This document shows positions 36,921 to 46,985 of a stretch of DNA of 64,000 nt, one piece after another. The position numbers and the translations under genes were made by a program. The stretch's first letter is position 1; every line of letters starts with the position of its first letter. The DNA comes from Candidatus Pseudobutyricicoccus lothianensis. GTDB taxonomy: Bacteria > Bacillota > Clostridia > Oscillospirales > Butyricicoccaceae. The stretch lies in the NCBI GenBank assembly GCA_904419295.1, contig CAJFRA010000005.1, positions 3,067-67,066 of the forward strand. Reading direction: 5' to 3'. The notes below the pieces were generated by a model. It had not been told where the DNA came from, searched no databases, and saw nothing but the letters and a program-made list of their open reading frames with translations.

Positions 36921-38498
36921 CTAGTCTTTGCTGCGCCCCATCTTCCACAGCAGCCACAGGCCCCACACCAGCGACCCGCCCACGCCGCAAAGACCCAGGG
37001 CCGGCACGCCCCACAGGCGGGGCCGCAGCGGGGTGGCGCACAGCAGGCAGGAGCCCACAAACAGCCCCACCAGCAACAGGCATTGGCACAGCAGCCGAAG
37101 CCCACGGCGGACATCGCGGGCGTCGCCCGGCGCCATGCCCAATTTCACCTGGGCAATGGCCTGGCCCTGGGCGGCGCTGCGGAGCAGATCGGAGACCTGC
37201 CCGGGCAAGCCCGCCGCCTTCCAGCCGGATTCCAACAAAAGGCGGGTCCCTTTTTCCAAGGCCTGGCCCAGATCCATCCGCTGCCGCAGCTCTTCTTTCA
37301 GCCGTGCCGCCAAGATCTCCATCAGATCCAGTTCCGGGCTGATCTGGGCCAGCAGCCCTTCCAGCTGCACCATCCCCCGGGCCAACAGGGAGATGCCCGG
37401 CGGCATTGCCAGGCCGTGGCGCCGGGCAATGGACATCATCTCACCCATGGCCTGGCCCAAAGAGATGCTTCCCAGGGCCTGGCGGCCATAGCGGGCCAAA
37501 AAAGAGGCCAAGTCCTGCTGCAGGGCCTCATGGTCCACCGTTCCCCGGCAGCTGCACAGGCGCACCACCACGCTTTCCAGCCCGGCCGGGTCATCTTTGG
37601 CCAAGGCCAGCAGCGCCTGCCCCAACAGTGCCCGGTCTTTGGGCGTGATGCGCCCCATCATCCCCATATCCAGCCAAATGATGCGGCCTTCTGCGATGCG
37701 CAGATTGCCCGGGTGGGGGTCGCCGTGGAAAAAACCGTCTTCCAGCACCTGCTTGATGTAATGGTTGGCCAGCTTCAGCCCGATCTCTTGGCTCACATAG
37801 CCCTGCTCCGCCAGAGCCGGGCCGTCATCGATGGGAATGCCGCCCACGTATTCCATCACCAGCACCCGGGCCGTGGTGTACTCCCGGAAGACGGCAGGGC
37901 ACCCTGCATACGCCAATTCCTTGCAATTTTGGCGGAACTCTGCGGCATTGGCCGCTTCCTGCAAAAAGTCCAGCTCCTGCTGGGCCGCCTGCCACATCTC
38001 ATCCAGCACCATGTTCAGGTCCACTGTCCGCTGCAGGCCGGTGAGTTTCGTCAGCCCGGCCAGGCGGCGCAGCAGGGCGATGTCCTGGGCCATGGTCGCC
38101 CCGATGCCGGGCCGCTGGACTTTTACGGCGACGGCCCGGCCGTCCCGGAGCCATGCCCGGTGCACCTGGGCCATGGAAGCCGCCCCCAAAGGCGCTTCCT
38201 CCCAGGCGGAAAACACCTCTTCCAGCGGGCGGCCAAAGGCTTCCTCCATCACCAGGCGGGCCTGGTCAAAGGGCATGGGGCGGGCCTGGACCTGGAGGCG
38301 GGCCAGTTCCCGGCAGTATTCTTCGGGCAAAAGGTCCTGCCGCAAAGAGAGGATCTGGCCCAGCTTTACATAAGTGGGCCCCAGATCCTCCACCAAGGCC
38401 CGCAGCTTTTGGGGCGTGATGCCCTGGTGCAGGCGATGGCGGGCCACCAGGGCGGCGATCTCCCGCAGGCGGCTGTCTTCTTTATTGTTTTTCGGCAT
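36921..38498 (-). CDS. AarF/ABC1/UbiB-family kinase-like protein
   Basis: YVKLGQILSLRQDLLP (KxGQ), GAASMAQVHRA, AVKVQRPG, FFHGDPHPGNL, WLDMGMMG. Confidence 0.93.
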   Translation of the reverse strand: MPKNNKEDSRLREIAALVARHRLHQGITPQKLRALVEDLGPTYVKLGQILSLRQDLLPEEYCRELARLQVQARPMPFDQARLVMEEAFGRPLEEVFSAWEEAPLGAASMAQVHRAWLRDGRAVAVKVQRPGIGATMAQDIALLRRLAGLTKLTGLQRTVDLNMVLDEMWQAAQQELDFLQEAANAAEFRQNCKELAYAGCPAVFREYTTARVLVMEYVGGIPIDDGPALAEQGYVSQEIGLKLANHYIKQVLEDGFFHGDPHPGNLRIAEGRIIWLDMGMMGRITPKDRALLGQALLALAKDDPAGLESVVVRLCSCRGTVDHEALQQDLASFLARYGRQALGSISLGQAMGEMMSIARRHGLAMPPGISLLARGMVQLEGLLAQISPELDLMEILAARLKEELRQRMDLGQALEKGTRLLLESGWKAAGLPGQVSDLLRSAAQGQAIAQVKLGMAPGDARDVRRGLRLLCQCLLLVGLFVGSCLLCATPLRPRLWGVPALGLCGVGGSLVWGLWLLWKMGRSKD

Positions 38499-38778
38499 CT
38501 GGCGCAGATTCCTGGCGCTCCAGCTCTTCCAGCTTGTCTTTCAGCGCCTGGCGCTGCTGGGGCGAAAGCCGCTCCACTTGCTCCAGCCACTCTTCCTGCC
38601 GGCGCTGCTGGGCTTTGTGCTGCAGCTCTTCGTTGATGGACCGGCCCTGCTCCACCGTCAGTTCGCCCCGGCGGACCAGCTCGGCCACCACCTGCTGGGA
38701 TTTTTCTGCCGTTACAGCGGCGGCGCCAATGCCCGCCAGCAAGATCTTTTTCAAGTCATTCCCCAGGCTTTGCAACAT
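38482..38778 (-). CDS. Phasin-like / coiled-coil protein
   Basis: GNDLKKILLAGIGAAAVTAEKSQQVVAELVRRGELTVEQGRSINEEL; overlaps the AarF-like CDS by 17 nt. Confidence 0.7.
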   Translation of the reverse strand: MLQSLGNDLKKILLAGIGAAAVTAEKSQQVVAELVRRGELTVEQGRSINEELQHKAQQRRQEEWLEQVERLSPQQRQALKDKLEELERQESAPDAEKQ

Positions 38779-38837
38779 GGCGAAGCCCTCCTTTCCTTTG
38801 GGTCTGCTTTTATGATACCCGGAAATTGTTACGTTTT

Positions 38838-39401
38838 CTACCTTTCCGCGCAAAAACTTTGGCCGTCTGCGGCAGGTCGGGCCTCGCTGTCCAGCAGGCG
38901 GTAGACTTCTTGGATGAACGCCCCTTTTGCCCGCGTATAGGCGCGCCGGTCTCCCTGGTGCTGCCAGGCCAATTCCCTTTTCAGCGCGGCATACCGGGCG
39001 GCAGTCTCCGGGTGGGCGTTTAAATGATCCCGGAACCCCACCAGCTGGTCAAATTCCTTCTCCCCTGCCTGGTAACAGTGGATGTGGCGCAGGGAGATCT
39101 GTCCTTCTCCCCGCAACACAAACAGGTGGTAGTTTTCGTTGCCAAACTGGGGCCCTCGGTACTCGTAACCCAACGCCTCCAGCTTGCCTTTCTCCATGGC
39201 GGCAATGGAGCGCAGCCGTACCGCCACATCCAAAATGGGCTTGGCACAAATGGCCGGGATCGCCGTGCTGCCCACATGTTGGATCTCCAAAATATTCTGG
39301 GGCCACAGCTGCCACAGTTCTTCTTTTACCCGTAAAAACTCCTGCTCCCAATCTGGGTTATGGGGCAGGAGCCTTACCTGCCCCCGTGCAACGCCTTCCA
39401 T
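38838..39401 (-). CDS. GrpB-family protein (copy 1)
   Basis: RLLPHNPDWEQEFLRVKEELWQLWPQNILEIQHVGSTAIPAICAKPILDV. Confidence 0.88.
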   Translation of the reverse strand: MEGVARGQVRLLPHNPDWEQEFLRVKEELWQLWPQNILEIQHVGSTAIPAICAKPILDVAVRLRSIAAMEKGKLEALGYEYRGPQFGNENYHLFVLRGEGQISLRHIHCYQAGEKEFDQLVGFRDHLNAHPETAARYAALKRELAWQHQGDRRAYTRAKGAFIQEVYRLLDSEARPAADGQSFCAER

Positions 39402-39568
39402 GTCGATGCCTCCTCATTCGTCGTTTTATAGGTCCCTTCTATTATACCTCTTCTGGCCACCTGTGTCATTTCCTTTTCTCTTCCGGCAGCCGCCCATTGT
39501 CCCAATTCCCTGCTTTTGCTATAATGAAGGTGTTTCCACTGGTCTGCACACAGAAAGGAGCTGTTTTC

Positions 39569-41268
39569 ATGATACGACCCATGCGGAACCGGCTGGCCTC
39601 TTTGGCCATCGCTGGCTTTCTGGCCTCATCTGCCTTAGTCCCCTCCGTCGCGGCGGCCGCTCCGCAAGGCCACTGGTCCCAAGAGGCGCTGAACCTGGCA
39701 GCCCAGCGCGGCCTGCTGGAAGGCGCGGCTGACAGCATAGACCCCGATGAAACGGTCACCCGGGGGATGTTCGTCACGCTGTTGGGGCGGCTGGACGGCG
39801 GCGAATTGCCCTCGGAAGCCCCCACTTTTTCCGACGTGCCTGCCGGCGCCGGTTCTGCCCCCTATGTGGCCTGGGCCCAGCAGATTTCCATTGTCCAGGG
39901 CGTATCCGCCCAGGCTTTTGCACCGGAACAGGCCGTGACCCGCCGGCAAGCGGCTCTGCTGCTGGACCGCTATTTCACGGCCCGCGGCATTCAGCTGGAA
40001 TCCCAGCCGGTGACGCCTTTCGCTGACCGGGCCAGCCTGGATGCCCAGATCCTGCCCGTGGCGGAGCGGATGCAGCAGGCCGGCATCCTGACCGGCCGGC
40101 CCGATGGCCGGTTCGACCCCGACGCCCCCATCACCTATGGGGAGGCTGCCGCCCTGCTGGACCGGGCTTGGCAAGCGGTCACCGCCCACACCAGCCAGGT
40201 GCTCACCATCCCCTCTTTTGACGGATACCCCTTGGAAGGCAAACTGCGGATGCCCTGCCGGGACCAGGTGGACAAACTGGTCATCTACGTCAATGGTTCC
40301 GGCCCCAACACCTACGACAACCACCGGGCCCTGGGGTCGCTGGAATTCAATTACTTCGATCTGTTCGCCCGGCAATGCGCCAGAGAAGGCGCCGCTTTCT
40401 TCAGCTACAGCACCCGGGGCGTCTCCCCGGCAGCCAGCCGCCCCTGTACGACCAGATCGACGAAGAAGCCTACCAAAGTTATTTGCCCCAGAATTCGGTG
40501 CAGGATGTGGAGCAGATCATCCTGGCCCTGCGGCAAGATCCCCGCCTGCAGCATGCAGCGGTCTATCTGCTGGGCTGGAGCGAAGGGGCGATGATCGCGC
40601 CCAAAGTGGCTCTCCGGGGCAACGCCCCGGTGGACGCTTTGCTGCTGGCGGGCTACCCCAACGGCACCATGGCCGAGACCCTGGATTGGCAGCAGACCGG
40701 CGGTTCCAGCATGGTGACCTATTGCCTGTATTTTGACACCGACGGCGACGGTGCTGTCTCACCCCAGGAATACGAAGCAGACCCCTATGGAGTGCGGGAG
40801 GCCCTGGGCCTGGGAGATACCCCTTTTTCCGGCCTGGATCTGGACCAAAACGGCCGGCTGGAAGCGGCGGATTTCGCCATCCTGCTGGCGCCCTCCCGCC
40901 AACAGCTCTATGATGCCATTGAGCGAGGGGATGACGCTTGGCTGGCGGCAAACTATTCCGTGCGCCTGACCAGCGCCTGGTTCCGTGCCCACCGGGACTT
41001 TCCGCCCAACCGGGATATGATGACGCAGTTGGATCTGCCCATCGTGATCTTCCAGGGGGAGGCCGATGCCAATGTGCCGGTACAGGGTTGCCTGGAGCTG
41101 CAGCAGGCTTTTCAGCAAGCCGGCAAGACCAACCTGACGGTGCACACCTATCCCCAGACAGACCACGATCTCAACTATTCCACCTATTTGCTGACCGGTT
41201 CCCTGCCCCAAGGGCTGGCGGACCTCTTCCACACCGTTCGGACCTTGCCCGTGCCTGCGGAGCGATAA
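39569..41268 (+). pseudogene. SLH-domain secreted alpha/beta-hydrolase-like protein, interrupted by an apparent -1 frameshift near 40425-40445
   Basis: 5' frame: signal peptide, SLH-like repeats, hydrolase start (DGYPLEGKLRMP...VIYVNGSGPNTYDNH); 3' frame continues (YLLGWSEGAMIAPKVAL...VIFQGEADANVPVQ...PQTDHDLNY). Confidence 0.8.
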
Positions 41269-41491
41269 AGGAGGCCAGGGCACAAGCACACTGCCCCGGG
41301 GCTGCACTCCCGAAGGCAAGATGCTTCCCCAGCTGCCACTGTGGCCCATACTTCCCCCCTGCCTGCAAATTCCCTTTTCAAGGAAAGTAGTGATTTCAAG
41401 GGAAATTGAAAATCATTGGTGAATATATACAAAATGGGTATGCCCTCTGGATGGGGCATACCCGTTTCAGCGATGTTCGGTTGTGCTGGGG

Positions 41492-42079
41492 TCAGCCTTC
41501 CCACTCCGCCTTGTGGGCCTCCCACCACGCCGGAAACGCCGGGTCCTTCGGGGAGAGGGTGGACTTGACCGCAGGAGCCATTATAGCGGTGTCTGTCTTT
41601 TCCCTAAAAGGAGAAATGCAGAGGGTTTCAGGAGATACGCCCAAATACAGAAACCTTAACAATATACCCTTATCATCTGTCCAGTAATTTCCCAAGTATG
41701 TTGTGTTAAAATCATCCAATGTCAGATTATTTGGCCTTTTCGTCCTATGGGCCTCTTGAATTTGCCCAAACAAGTATTCTATGGTTCGCTTATTCTCCAC
41801 CAGCGCCGCAGTATCGAATTGTATTTGTTTTTCAGCGCCCGCTTCATAGCCATGGGTCGTTGGGAAAAGAGAGGCGTAAGAAAATTTCTTGCTGTCCGGT
41901 TTCGCCAGGCACCGATTGAAGATGGCCTGGACATTGCCCTCGTTGAGTTCCAGAGGAGTAAACGACTTCAAAATTTCTTCCTTTGCCGCTATTGCCTTAT
42001 TCAGATTAAAGCCCACAACACAAGCCCCCTGCCGCGCCTTCAGCGGCGCCAAATTTTTGTTGTTTTTCCTATCATACAA
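41492..42079 (-). CDS. Hypothetical protein
   Basis: 195-aa ORF in a locally lower-GC region; no family recognised. Confidence 0.5.
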   Translation of the reverse strand: MYDRKNNKNLAPLKARQGACVVGFNLNKAIAAKEEILKSFTPLELNEGNVQAIFNRCLAKPDSKKFSYASLFPTTHGYEAGAEKQIQFDTAALVENKRTIEYLFGQIQEAHRTKRPNNLTLDDFNTTYLGNYWTDDKGILLRFLYLGVSPETLCISPFREKTDTAIMAPAVKSTLSPKDPAFPAWWEAHKAEWEG

Positions 42080-42239
42080 TACCGGCCTGCCCTTTGCAAG
42101 GCCGGCGGCGGAGATTTTCCCGGTTTCGTCAAACCGACGGAGTTTGGGCCGTCATTACTTATCTTGAAAAGGGACCCTGCAAATTCCCCCTTGCATTTTT
42201 CACCATGCTATGATAGAATGAATAAGCTGATTATGAAAT

Positions 42240-42323
42240 GCGGTCATGGCGGAACAGGCAGACGCGCACGTTTGAGGGGCGTGTGGGCAACCATACGGGT
42301 TCAAGTCCCGTTGACCGCACCAT
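42240..42323 (+). tRNA. tRNA-Leu (anticodon GAG), CCA encoded
   Basis: Acceptor GCGGTCA/TGACCGC, anticodon stem CACGT/GCGTG with loop TTGAGGG, long variable arm, T-arm ACGGGTTCAAGTCCCGT, 3' ACCA. Confidence 0.95.
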
Positions 42324-42417
42324 TTTAGAAAAGAGAGGGAAAATTCCTCTCTTTTCTTTATTTTGCTGACGAAGACACTTTATTTTCAAAGTGAAGTATC
42401 CGGTGTAATGCGATCTA

Positions 42418-42466
42418 TAAAAGGGAGTGGCAGCATGTGTCGTCATGCTGCCACTCCCTTTTATTT
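42418..42466. terminator. Strong bidirectional terminator
   Basis: AAAAGGGAGTGGCAGCATG-tgtcgt-CATGCTGCCACTCCCTTTTATTT. Confidence 0.85.
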
Positions 42467-42487
42467 TGCAGACCATCTATATTGGTC

Positions 42488-42622
42488 TTATTGGTCTTTT
42501 TTGCGGAAAGTGGCCAGGTATAACACCTGCACCATGATGTAGATCACCATCATCACCACGAATACGGCCGCAACGCCCTGCCACATCAGCTGCAGGCTCT
42601 GGGCTACCACATGCATATCCAT
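42488..42622 (-). CDS. 44-aa single-TM protein, candidate decarboxylase gamma (OadG-like) subunit
   Basis: Hand translation MDMHVVAQSLQLMWQGVAAVFVVMMVIYIMVQVLYLATFRKKDQ; directly downstream of the beta-subunit gene; below the ORF-track size cutoff. Confidence 0.7.
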   Translation of the reverse strand: MDMHVVAQSLQLMWQGVAAVFVVMMVIYIMVQVLYLATFRKKDQ

Positions 42623-42638
42623 AACAGCACCTCTTTCC

Positions 42639-43778
42639 TTACAGCAGCATGCCGGGCACCAGGCCCAGGATCACGCCGCCCACGATGACCGAACCGATCT
42701 GACCCGCTACATTGGCGCCAACGGCGTGCATCAGCAGGTGGTTCTGGGGGTCTTCCTGCAGGCCCATCTTCTGGATCACGCGGGAGGACATGGGGAACGC
42801 GGAGATACCGGCTGCACCCACCATGGGGTTGATCTTCTTTTTGGAAAACAGATTGATGAGCTTGGCGAACATACACCCGGCCATGGTGTCAAACACAAAG
42901 GCCAGAACGCCCAGCACCATGATCATAACGGTCTGCCAGTTGACGAAATTTTCCGCCTTCATGCTGGCCGAGATCGTCAGGCCCAGCAACAGGGTGATCA
43001 GGTTGGCCAGCTCTTTTTGCGCCGTCTGGGACAGGTTTTCCAGCACGCCGCATTCGCGGATCAGGTTGCCGAACATCAGGAAACCGACCAGGGCCACCGA
43101 AGAGGGAGCCACCAAACCAGCCACCACGGTCACGCCGATGGGGAACAGGATACGGGTGGTCTTGCTCACGCTCTTGGGCTCGTATGTCATGCGGATGCGC
43201 CGTTCTTTTTTCGTGGTGCACAGCTTGATGGCAAAGGGCTGTATGATGGGCACCAATGCCATATACGAGTATGCCGCCACGGCGATGGCGCCGATGTATC
43301 TGCTGCCCAGCACCAGGGAAACCAGGATGGAGGTGGGGCCGTCTGCAGCGCCGATGATGCCGATGGAGGCCGCATCGATCAGATCAAAGCCCAACAACGC
43401 CGCCACGGTGATGGTGAGGAACACACCGAACTGGGCCGCAGCGCCAAACAGCAGCAATTTCGGGTTGGAGAGCACAGGGCCAAAATCGATCATCGCGCCG
43501 ATGCCGATAAAGAGCAGCAGCGGCATGGCCTCGGAGGCGTGAATGCCCACTTCAAACAGCCAATCGATGATGCCTTGTACTTCTCCCGCGCCTTCCATCG
43601 TCTGGTTGAGCACACCCGAAAAGGGGATGTTGACCAGAATGGCGCCAAAGCCCATGGGCAAGAGCAGCGCAGGTTCCATCTGCTTTTTCAGTGCCAGCCA
43701 GATCAGCAGGCCGCCGATGACAAACATGACGACTTGCTTCCATGTGATGGCAAGGATACCTTGTGTCAGAAAGTCCAT
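42639..43778 (-). CDS. Sodium-ion-translocating decarboxylase beta subunit (OadB/GcdB/MmdB-like)
   Basis: MPLLLFIGIGAMIDFGPVLSNPKLLLFGAAAQFGVF, GIIGAADGPTSILVS, GLTISASMKAENF, ISAFPMSSRVIQKMG, HAVGANVAGQIGSVIVGG. Confidence 0.95.
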   Translation of the reverse strand: MDFLTQGILAITWKQVVMFVIGGLLIWLALKKQMEPALLLPMGFGAILVNIPFSGVLNQTMEGAGEVQGIIDWLFEVGIHASEAMPLLLFIGIGAMIDFGPVLSNPKLLLFGAAAQFGVFLTITVAALLGFDLIDAASIGIIGAADGPTSILVSLVLGSRYIGAIAVAAYSYMALVPIIQPFAIKLCTTKKERRIRMTYEPKSVSKTTRILFPIGVTVVAGLVAPSSVALVGFLMFGNLIRECGVLENLSQTAQKELANLITLLLGLTISASMKAENFVNWQTVMIMVLGVLAFVFDTMAGCMFAKLINLFSKKKINPMVGAAGISAFPMSSRVIQKMGLQEDPQNHLLMHAVGANVAGQIGSVIVGGVILGLVPGMLL

Positions 43779-43913
43779 ACCACTTCTTCTCCGTTCTTTT
43801 TGATTCTTTTCCTGCGGCCTGCGGGCTTGTCCCGCCATGACGGTGGCCGCCTTTTCCATTTTACCACGGCATCCCAACTCTGTCAAAGAAACATTGTAAA
43901 AACCGCGTAAAAA

Positions 43914-44933
43914 TCAGGACGCCGAATCCAGCACTTCTCCGTCCAGTGTCACCAGGATCACCCGCATCCCTTCCCATTGCCCGGCAAAGGCCAGGGCTTG
44001 CTCCGGTTCCATCAGGAACAAAGCGGTGGACATGCAGTCCGCCAGGCCGCTGTCCGGGTAGATGACGGTGGCAGACAGCATTTTCTCCGCGGGATACAGG
44101 GTATCCGGGTCTACGATGTGGTGATATTGCCGCCCGTCCACTGTGTAGAAGCGCTGGTAGCCGCCAGAGGTGACCACCGCTTCGTCCGTCACTTCCACCG
44201 TTGCCGCCAGGGCCCCCGTCTGCCGGGGGTCTTCGATCCCCACGCTCCAGGTGGGGCGGTCCGGCGGCGTGCCGGCGGCCTCCACATTGCCGCCTGCCGA
44301 CAAGACAAAATCGGTGTATCCCGCCTGCTTCAGCTCTTCTGTCACCCGCTGCACCGCATAGCCCTTGGCCACAGAGCCCACATCCAGCCGCATGGCCGGG
44401 TCCCGCAGCTCCACCGTGTTGTTTTCCGCATCCAACACCATATCTTCTATCTTCGTGTGCTCCGCCGCTTCCCGCAGCTGGGCCTCTTGGGGCAGCCGGG
44501 CATTGTCCGGGTCCTGCCCCGCCGCTTCCCGCAGGTCATGCCAGATCCGCAGCACACTGCCCATGGCCACATTGACCCGGCCTTCGGTCAGCTCGTAACA
44601 TTCCTGGGCAAATTGCAGCAGCTCGATCACCTGGGGCTCTACTTCCACCGGCCCCTGGCCTGCCTGCTCGTTGACTTGGTATAAGCCTTTGACGCCGGCG
44701 TAGGGCACATAGATGTCATACATCTGGGAATAGGCGGTCAGCCGTTGCTGGGCCAGCTGGGCCAGCTGTTCGAAATCCTGCTCTTCCTCCAGGTATGCCG
44801 TCAAGGTGATCACGGTGTCAAAGGCGCCGTAGAATTCCTCCGTGTACCGTTGAGGGCCGCCTACGGCACAGCCGCCGGCCAGCAGGCAAAGGCAGAGGGC
44901 CAGACAAAGGGCCCGTTCCAATGTTCGTCTCAC
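43914..44933 (-). CDS. apbE: FAD:protein FMN transferase (ApbE family)
   Basis: YGAFDTVITLTAY, DVGSVAKGYAVQRVTE, VLSAGGNVEAAG, YHHIVDPDTLYPA, ADCMSTALFLM. Confidence 0.93.
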   Translation of the reverse strand: MRRTLERALCLALCLCLLAGGCAVGGPQRYTEEFYGAFDTVITLTAYLEEEQDFEQLAQLAQQRLTAYSQMYDIYVPYAGVKGLYQVNEQAGQGPVEVEPQVIELLQFAQECYELTEGRVNVAMGSVLRIWHDLREAAGQDPDNARLPQEAQLREAAEHTKIEDMVLDAENNTVELRDPAMRLDVGSVAKGYAVQRVTEELKQAGYTDFVLSAGGNVEAAGTPPDRPTWSVGIEDPRQTGALAATVEVTDEAVVTSGGYQRFYTVDGRQYHHIVDPDTLYPAEKMLSATVIYPDSGLADCMSTALFLMEPEQALAFAGQWEGMRVILVTLDGEVLDSAS

Positions 44934-45097
44934 TGTGGCTCCTCCTCTGTGCTATCGTCCTTCTATCTTATATTCTCTTTGCTTTCTTTTCAATGTTTTC
45001 TTTGCAGATGATTGCAAGGCGGTGTATTTTATGGCATGATGATAGTGACCCCTGCACTCGCGCAGGGCAGAATTTGAGCAAAAAGGAGCGATGTCCT

Positions 45098-46792
45098 ATG
45101 AAACGTCTGCGGCGCCTTATGGCCCTTGGCCTCTCTCTGTGCATGCTGGTCCCCCTTTCCCTCCGCGCGTCGGCCGCCAGTATGCCCTTCCGCGATGTGC
45201 CTGCCGACAGTTTCGCCTATGACGATATCCTGTCCCTTGCGGAAAGGGGCATTGTACAAGGGATCGGCGACGGCCTTTACGGCACCTACGAACCCTTTAA
45301 ACGCTGCGATTTTGTGCTGATGCTGGCCCGGCTCATGGGGTGGCAGACCGATGGGCAAACGCCCCAGGCCACCGATGTGCCCCAAGGCCATTACGCGGCG
45401 GGCGCCATCGCCTCGGCGGAAAACGCAGGGATCGTGGGCAGCCCGGACCAAGGCTATCAGTTCCGCCCCAACGACTCCATCACCCGGGCGGAGATGGCCA
45501 CCATGCTGGTCAAAGCCCTGGGCGTCAGCTGGGAAGCCCGCAGCCAATTTGCCAGCGTCATCACCAAAGAGCCCTTCACCGATGTGACCAGGGCCCAATA
45601 TCCCAGCAGCTACGATTACATCATGATGGCCTATGATTTTGGCATCATCCAGGGCCAGACGGCAGGCACGCCCACCGCCTTCAACCCCACGGGCAACGCC
45701 ACCCGGGAAGAGACCGCCGCCATGATGATGCGGTTTTACCGGGTCCACACCTCTCAGCTCACCGATCTGCACGGGTTCTACGCCATCTCTTCCTATTCCC
45801 AAAAAGACCTGATCCCCGCCCTGTCGGAGATGACAGCCGGCTGGTCCCGCCTGGAGTTCAGCGAACAGAACGGCCCCTGGCTCAACACCACCGGCCAAAA
45901 TGAGAACGACTGGGCCGTGCCCACCGGCAGCGAGGAGATTACCGCCTTGGCCCAGCAAAACCAGGTGCCTTTGCTGCTGGGCGTCTTTCTGAACACCGCC
46001 CAGCAATCTGGCGGCCAGGTGCAGGCAGAATTGCTGCTGAGCGACGCTTACCGCGCCCGGTCTGTGGCGGCCATCACCGATTTCCTGGCCCAAAACCCGG
46101 CCTACAACGGCGTGACCATTGATTTTGAAGGGTTTGTTTCCTCATCGTATCAAGAGCCTTTCACCGCTTTCCTCACAGAGCTGCGCACTGCTTTGGATTC
46201 CATGGGGTCGTACCAGCTCTATTGCGCGGTGCCGCCGGCCAAATACTACCAGGGTTATGACTACCGGGCCATCGGCCAAGTGGCGGATAAAGTGATCCTC
46301 ATGGCCCACGACTATGCCCCCAATACCCTTTCCACCCTGTCGGCCGATACCATCCCCGAAACGCCGCTGGCCCCGTATGCCGAGGTCTACTTGGCCCTGC
46401 AGCAGATCACCGACCCGGAGACCGGCGTGCAGGACAAGAGCAAGGTCCTTTTGGCCCTTTCTTTTGGCACCGTGCGTTGGGAATACACGGCGGAACACAT
46501 CAACACCACGGCCAAGACTTCGGATTACACGGCCATTTACAACCGGCTGACAAATGGCAGCTCCGAATATTACTACAGCGAAGCCAGCCAGAGCCCCTAT
46601 CTCTACTATTACGATGACAGCGACGGCACCACCAACGTGGTGTGGTACGAAAACAGCGACAGCATCCAGGCCAAATGTGACCTGGCCCGCTATTTCGGCA
46701 TCGGCGGCGTCTCCCTGTGGCGGCTGGGCCTGGTCCCCAATTACAGCGACCAGCACCTGGACGTGTGGCAGACCATCGCAAACTACTTTTGA
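45098..46792 (+). CDS. SLH-domain protein with C-terminal GH18-like glycosidase domain
   Basis: SLH repeats (FRDVPADSFAYDDILSLAERGIVQGIGDGLYGTYEPFKR...) and YNGVTIDFEGF resembling the GH18 catalytic strand; RBS AAAAGGAG. Confidence 0.82.
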   Translation: MKRLRRLMALGLSLCMLVPLSLRASAASMPFRDVPADSFAYDDILSLAERGIVQGIGDGLYGTYEPFKRCDFVLMLARLMGWQTDGQTPQATDVPQGHYAAGAIASAENAGIVGSPDQGYQFRPNDSITRAEMATMLVKALGVSWEARSQFASVITKEPFTDVTRAQYPSSYDYIMMAYDFGIIQGQTAGTPTAFNPTGNATREETAAMMMRFYRVHTSQLTDLHGFYAISSYSQKDLIPALSEMTAGWSRLEFSEQNGPWLNTTGQNENDWAVPTGSEEITALAQQNQVPLLLGVFLNTAQQSGGQVQAELLLSDAYRARSVAAITDFLAQNPAYNGVTIDFEGFVSSSYQEPFTAFLTELRTALDSMGSYQLYCAVPPAKYYQGYDYRAIGQVADKVILMAHDYAPNTLSTLSADTIPETPLAPYAEVYLALQQITDPETGVQDKSKVLLALSFGTVRWEYTAEHINTTAKTSDYTAIYNRLTNGSSEYYYSEASQSPYLYYYDDSDGTTNVVWYENSDSIQAKCDLARYFGIGGVSLWRLGLVPNYSDQHLDVWQTIANYF

Positions 46793-46798
46793 CCATCC

Positions 46799-46836
46799 CA
46801 GCGCTCCCCCGGCAGGCCGGGGGAGCGTTTTTTCGG
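46799..46836 (+). terminator. Intrinsic terminator
   Basis: CGCTCCCCCGGC-ag-GCCGGGGGAGCGtttttt. Confidence 0.85.
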
Positions 46837-46985
46837 CCCCTTTGGAAAAAACATTCGCCAAATCTCCGGCTTTTTAGTATAATAGGGGTTGGGCAGCGGC
46901 TGCCGGACAAAACGGGGCTTCCTCCCTGGGCAAGGCATCCGCTGTGCCGTCCATGACACCAATTCAAACCAAAGGAGAGACTTTC

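Noticed and set aside
35193-38636. 1147-aa plus-strand ORF opposite the TPR and AarF-like genes
   Set aside because: Antisense artefact; low-complexity Pro/Gln/His-rich translation, while the minus strand carries clear AarF motifs.
41269-42240. Lower-GC segment next to tRNA-Leu as an integrated mobile element
   Set aside because: No integrase, no attL/attR-like duplication of the tRNA 3' end, and the segment lies on the 5' side of the tRNA.
42231-42476. 81-aa minus-strand ORF ending ...STGLEPVWLPTRPSNVRVCLFRHDRIS
   Set aside because: Antisense to the tRNA-Leu gene; this is a familiar spurious tRNA-antisense peptide.
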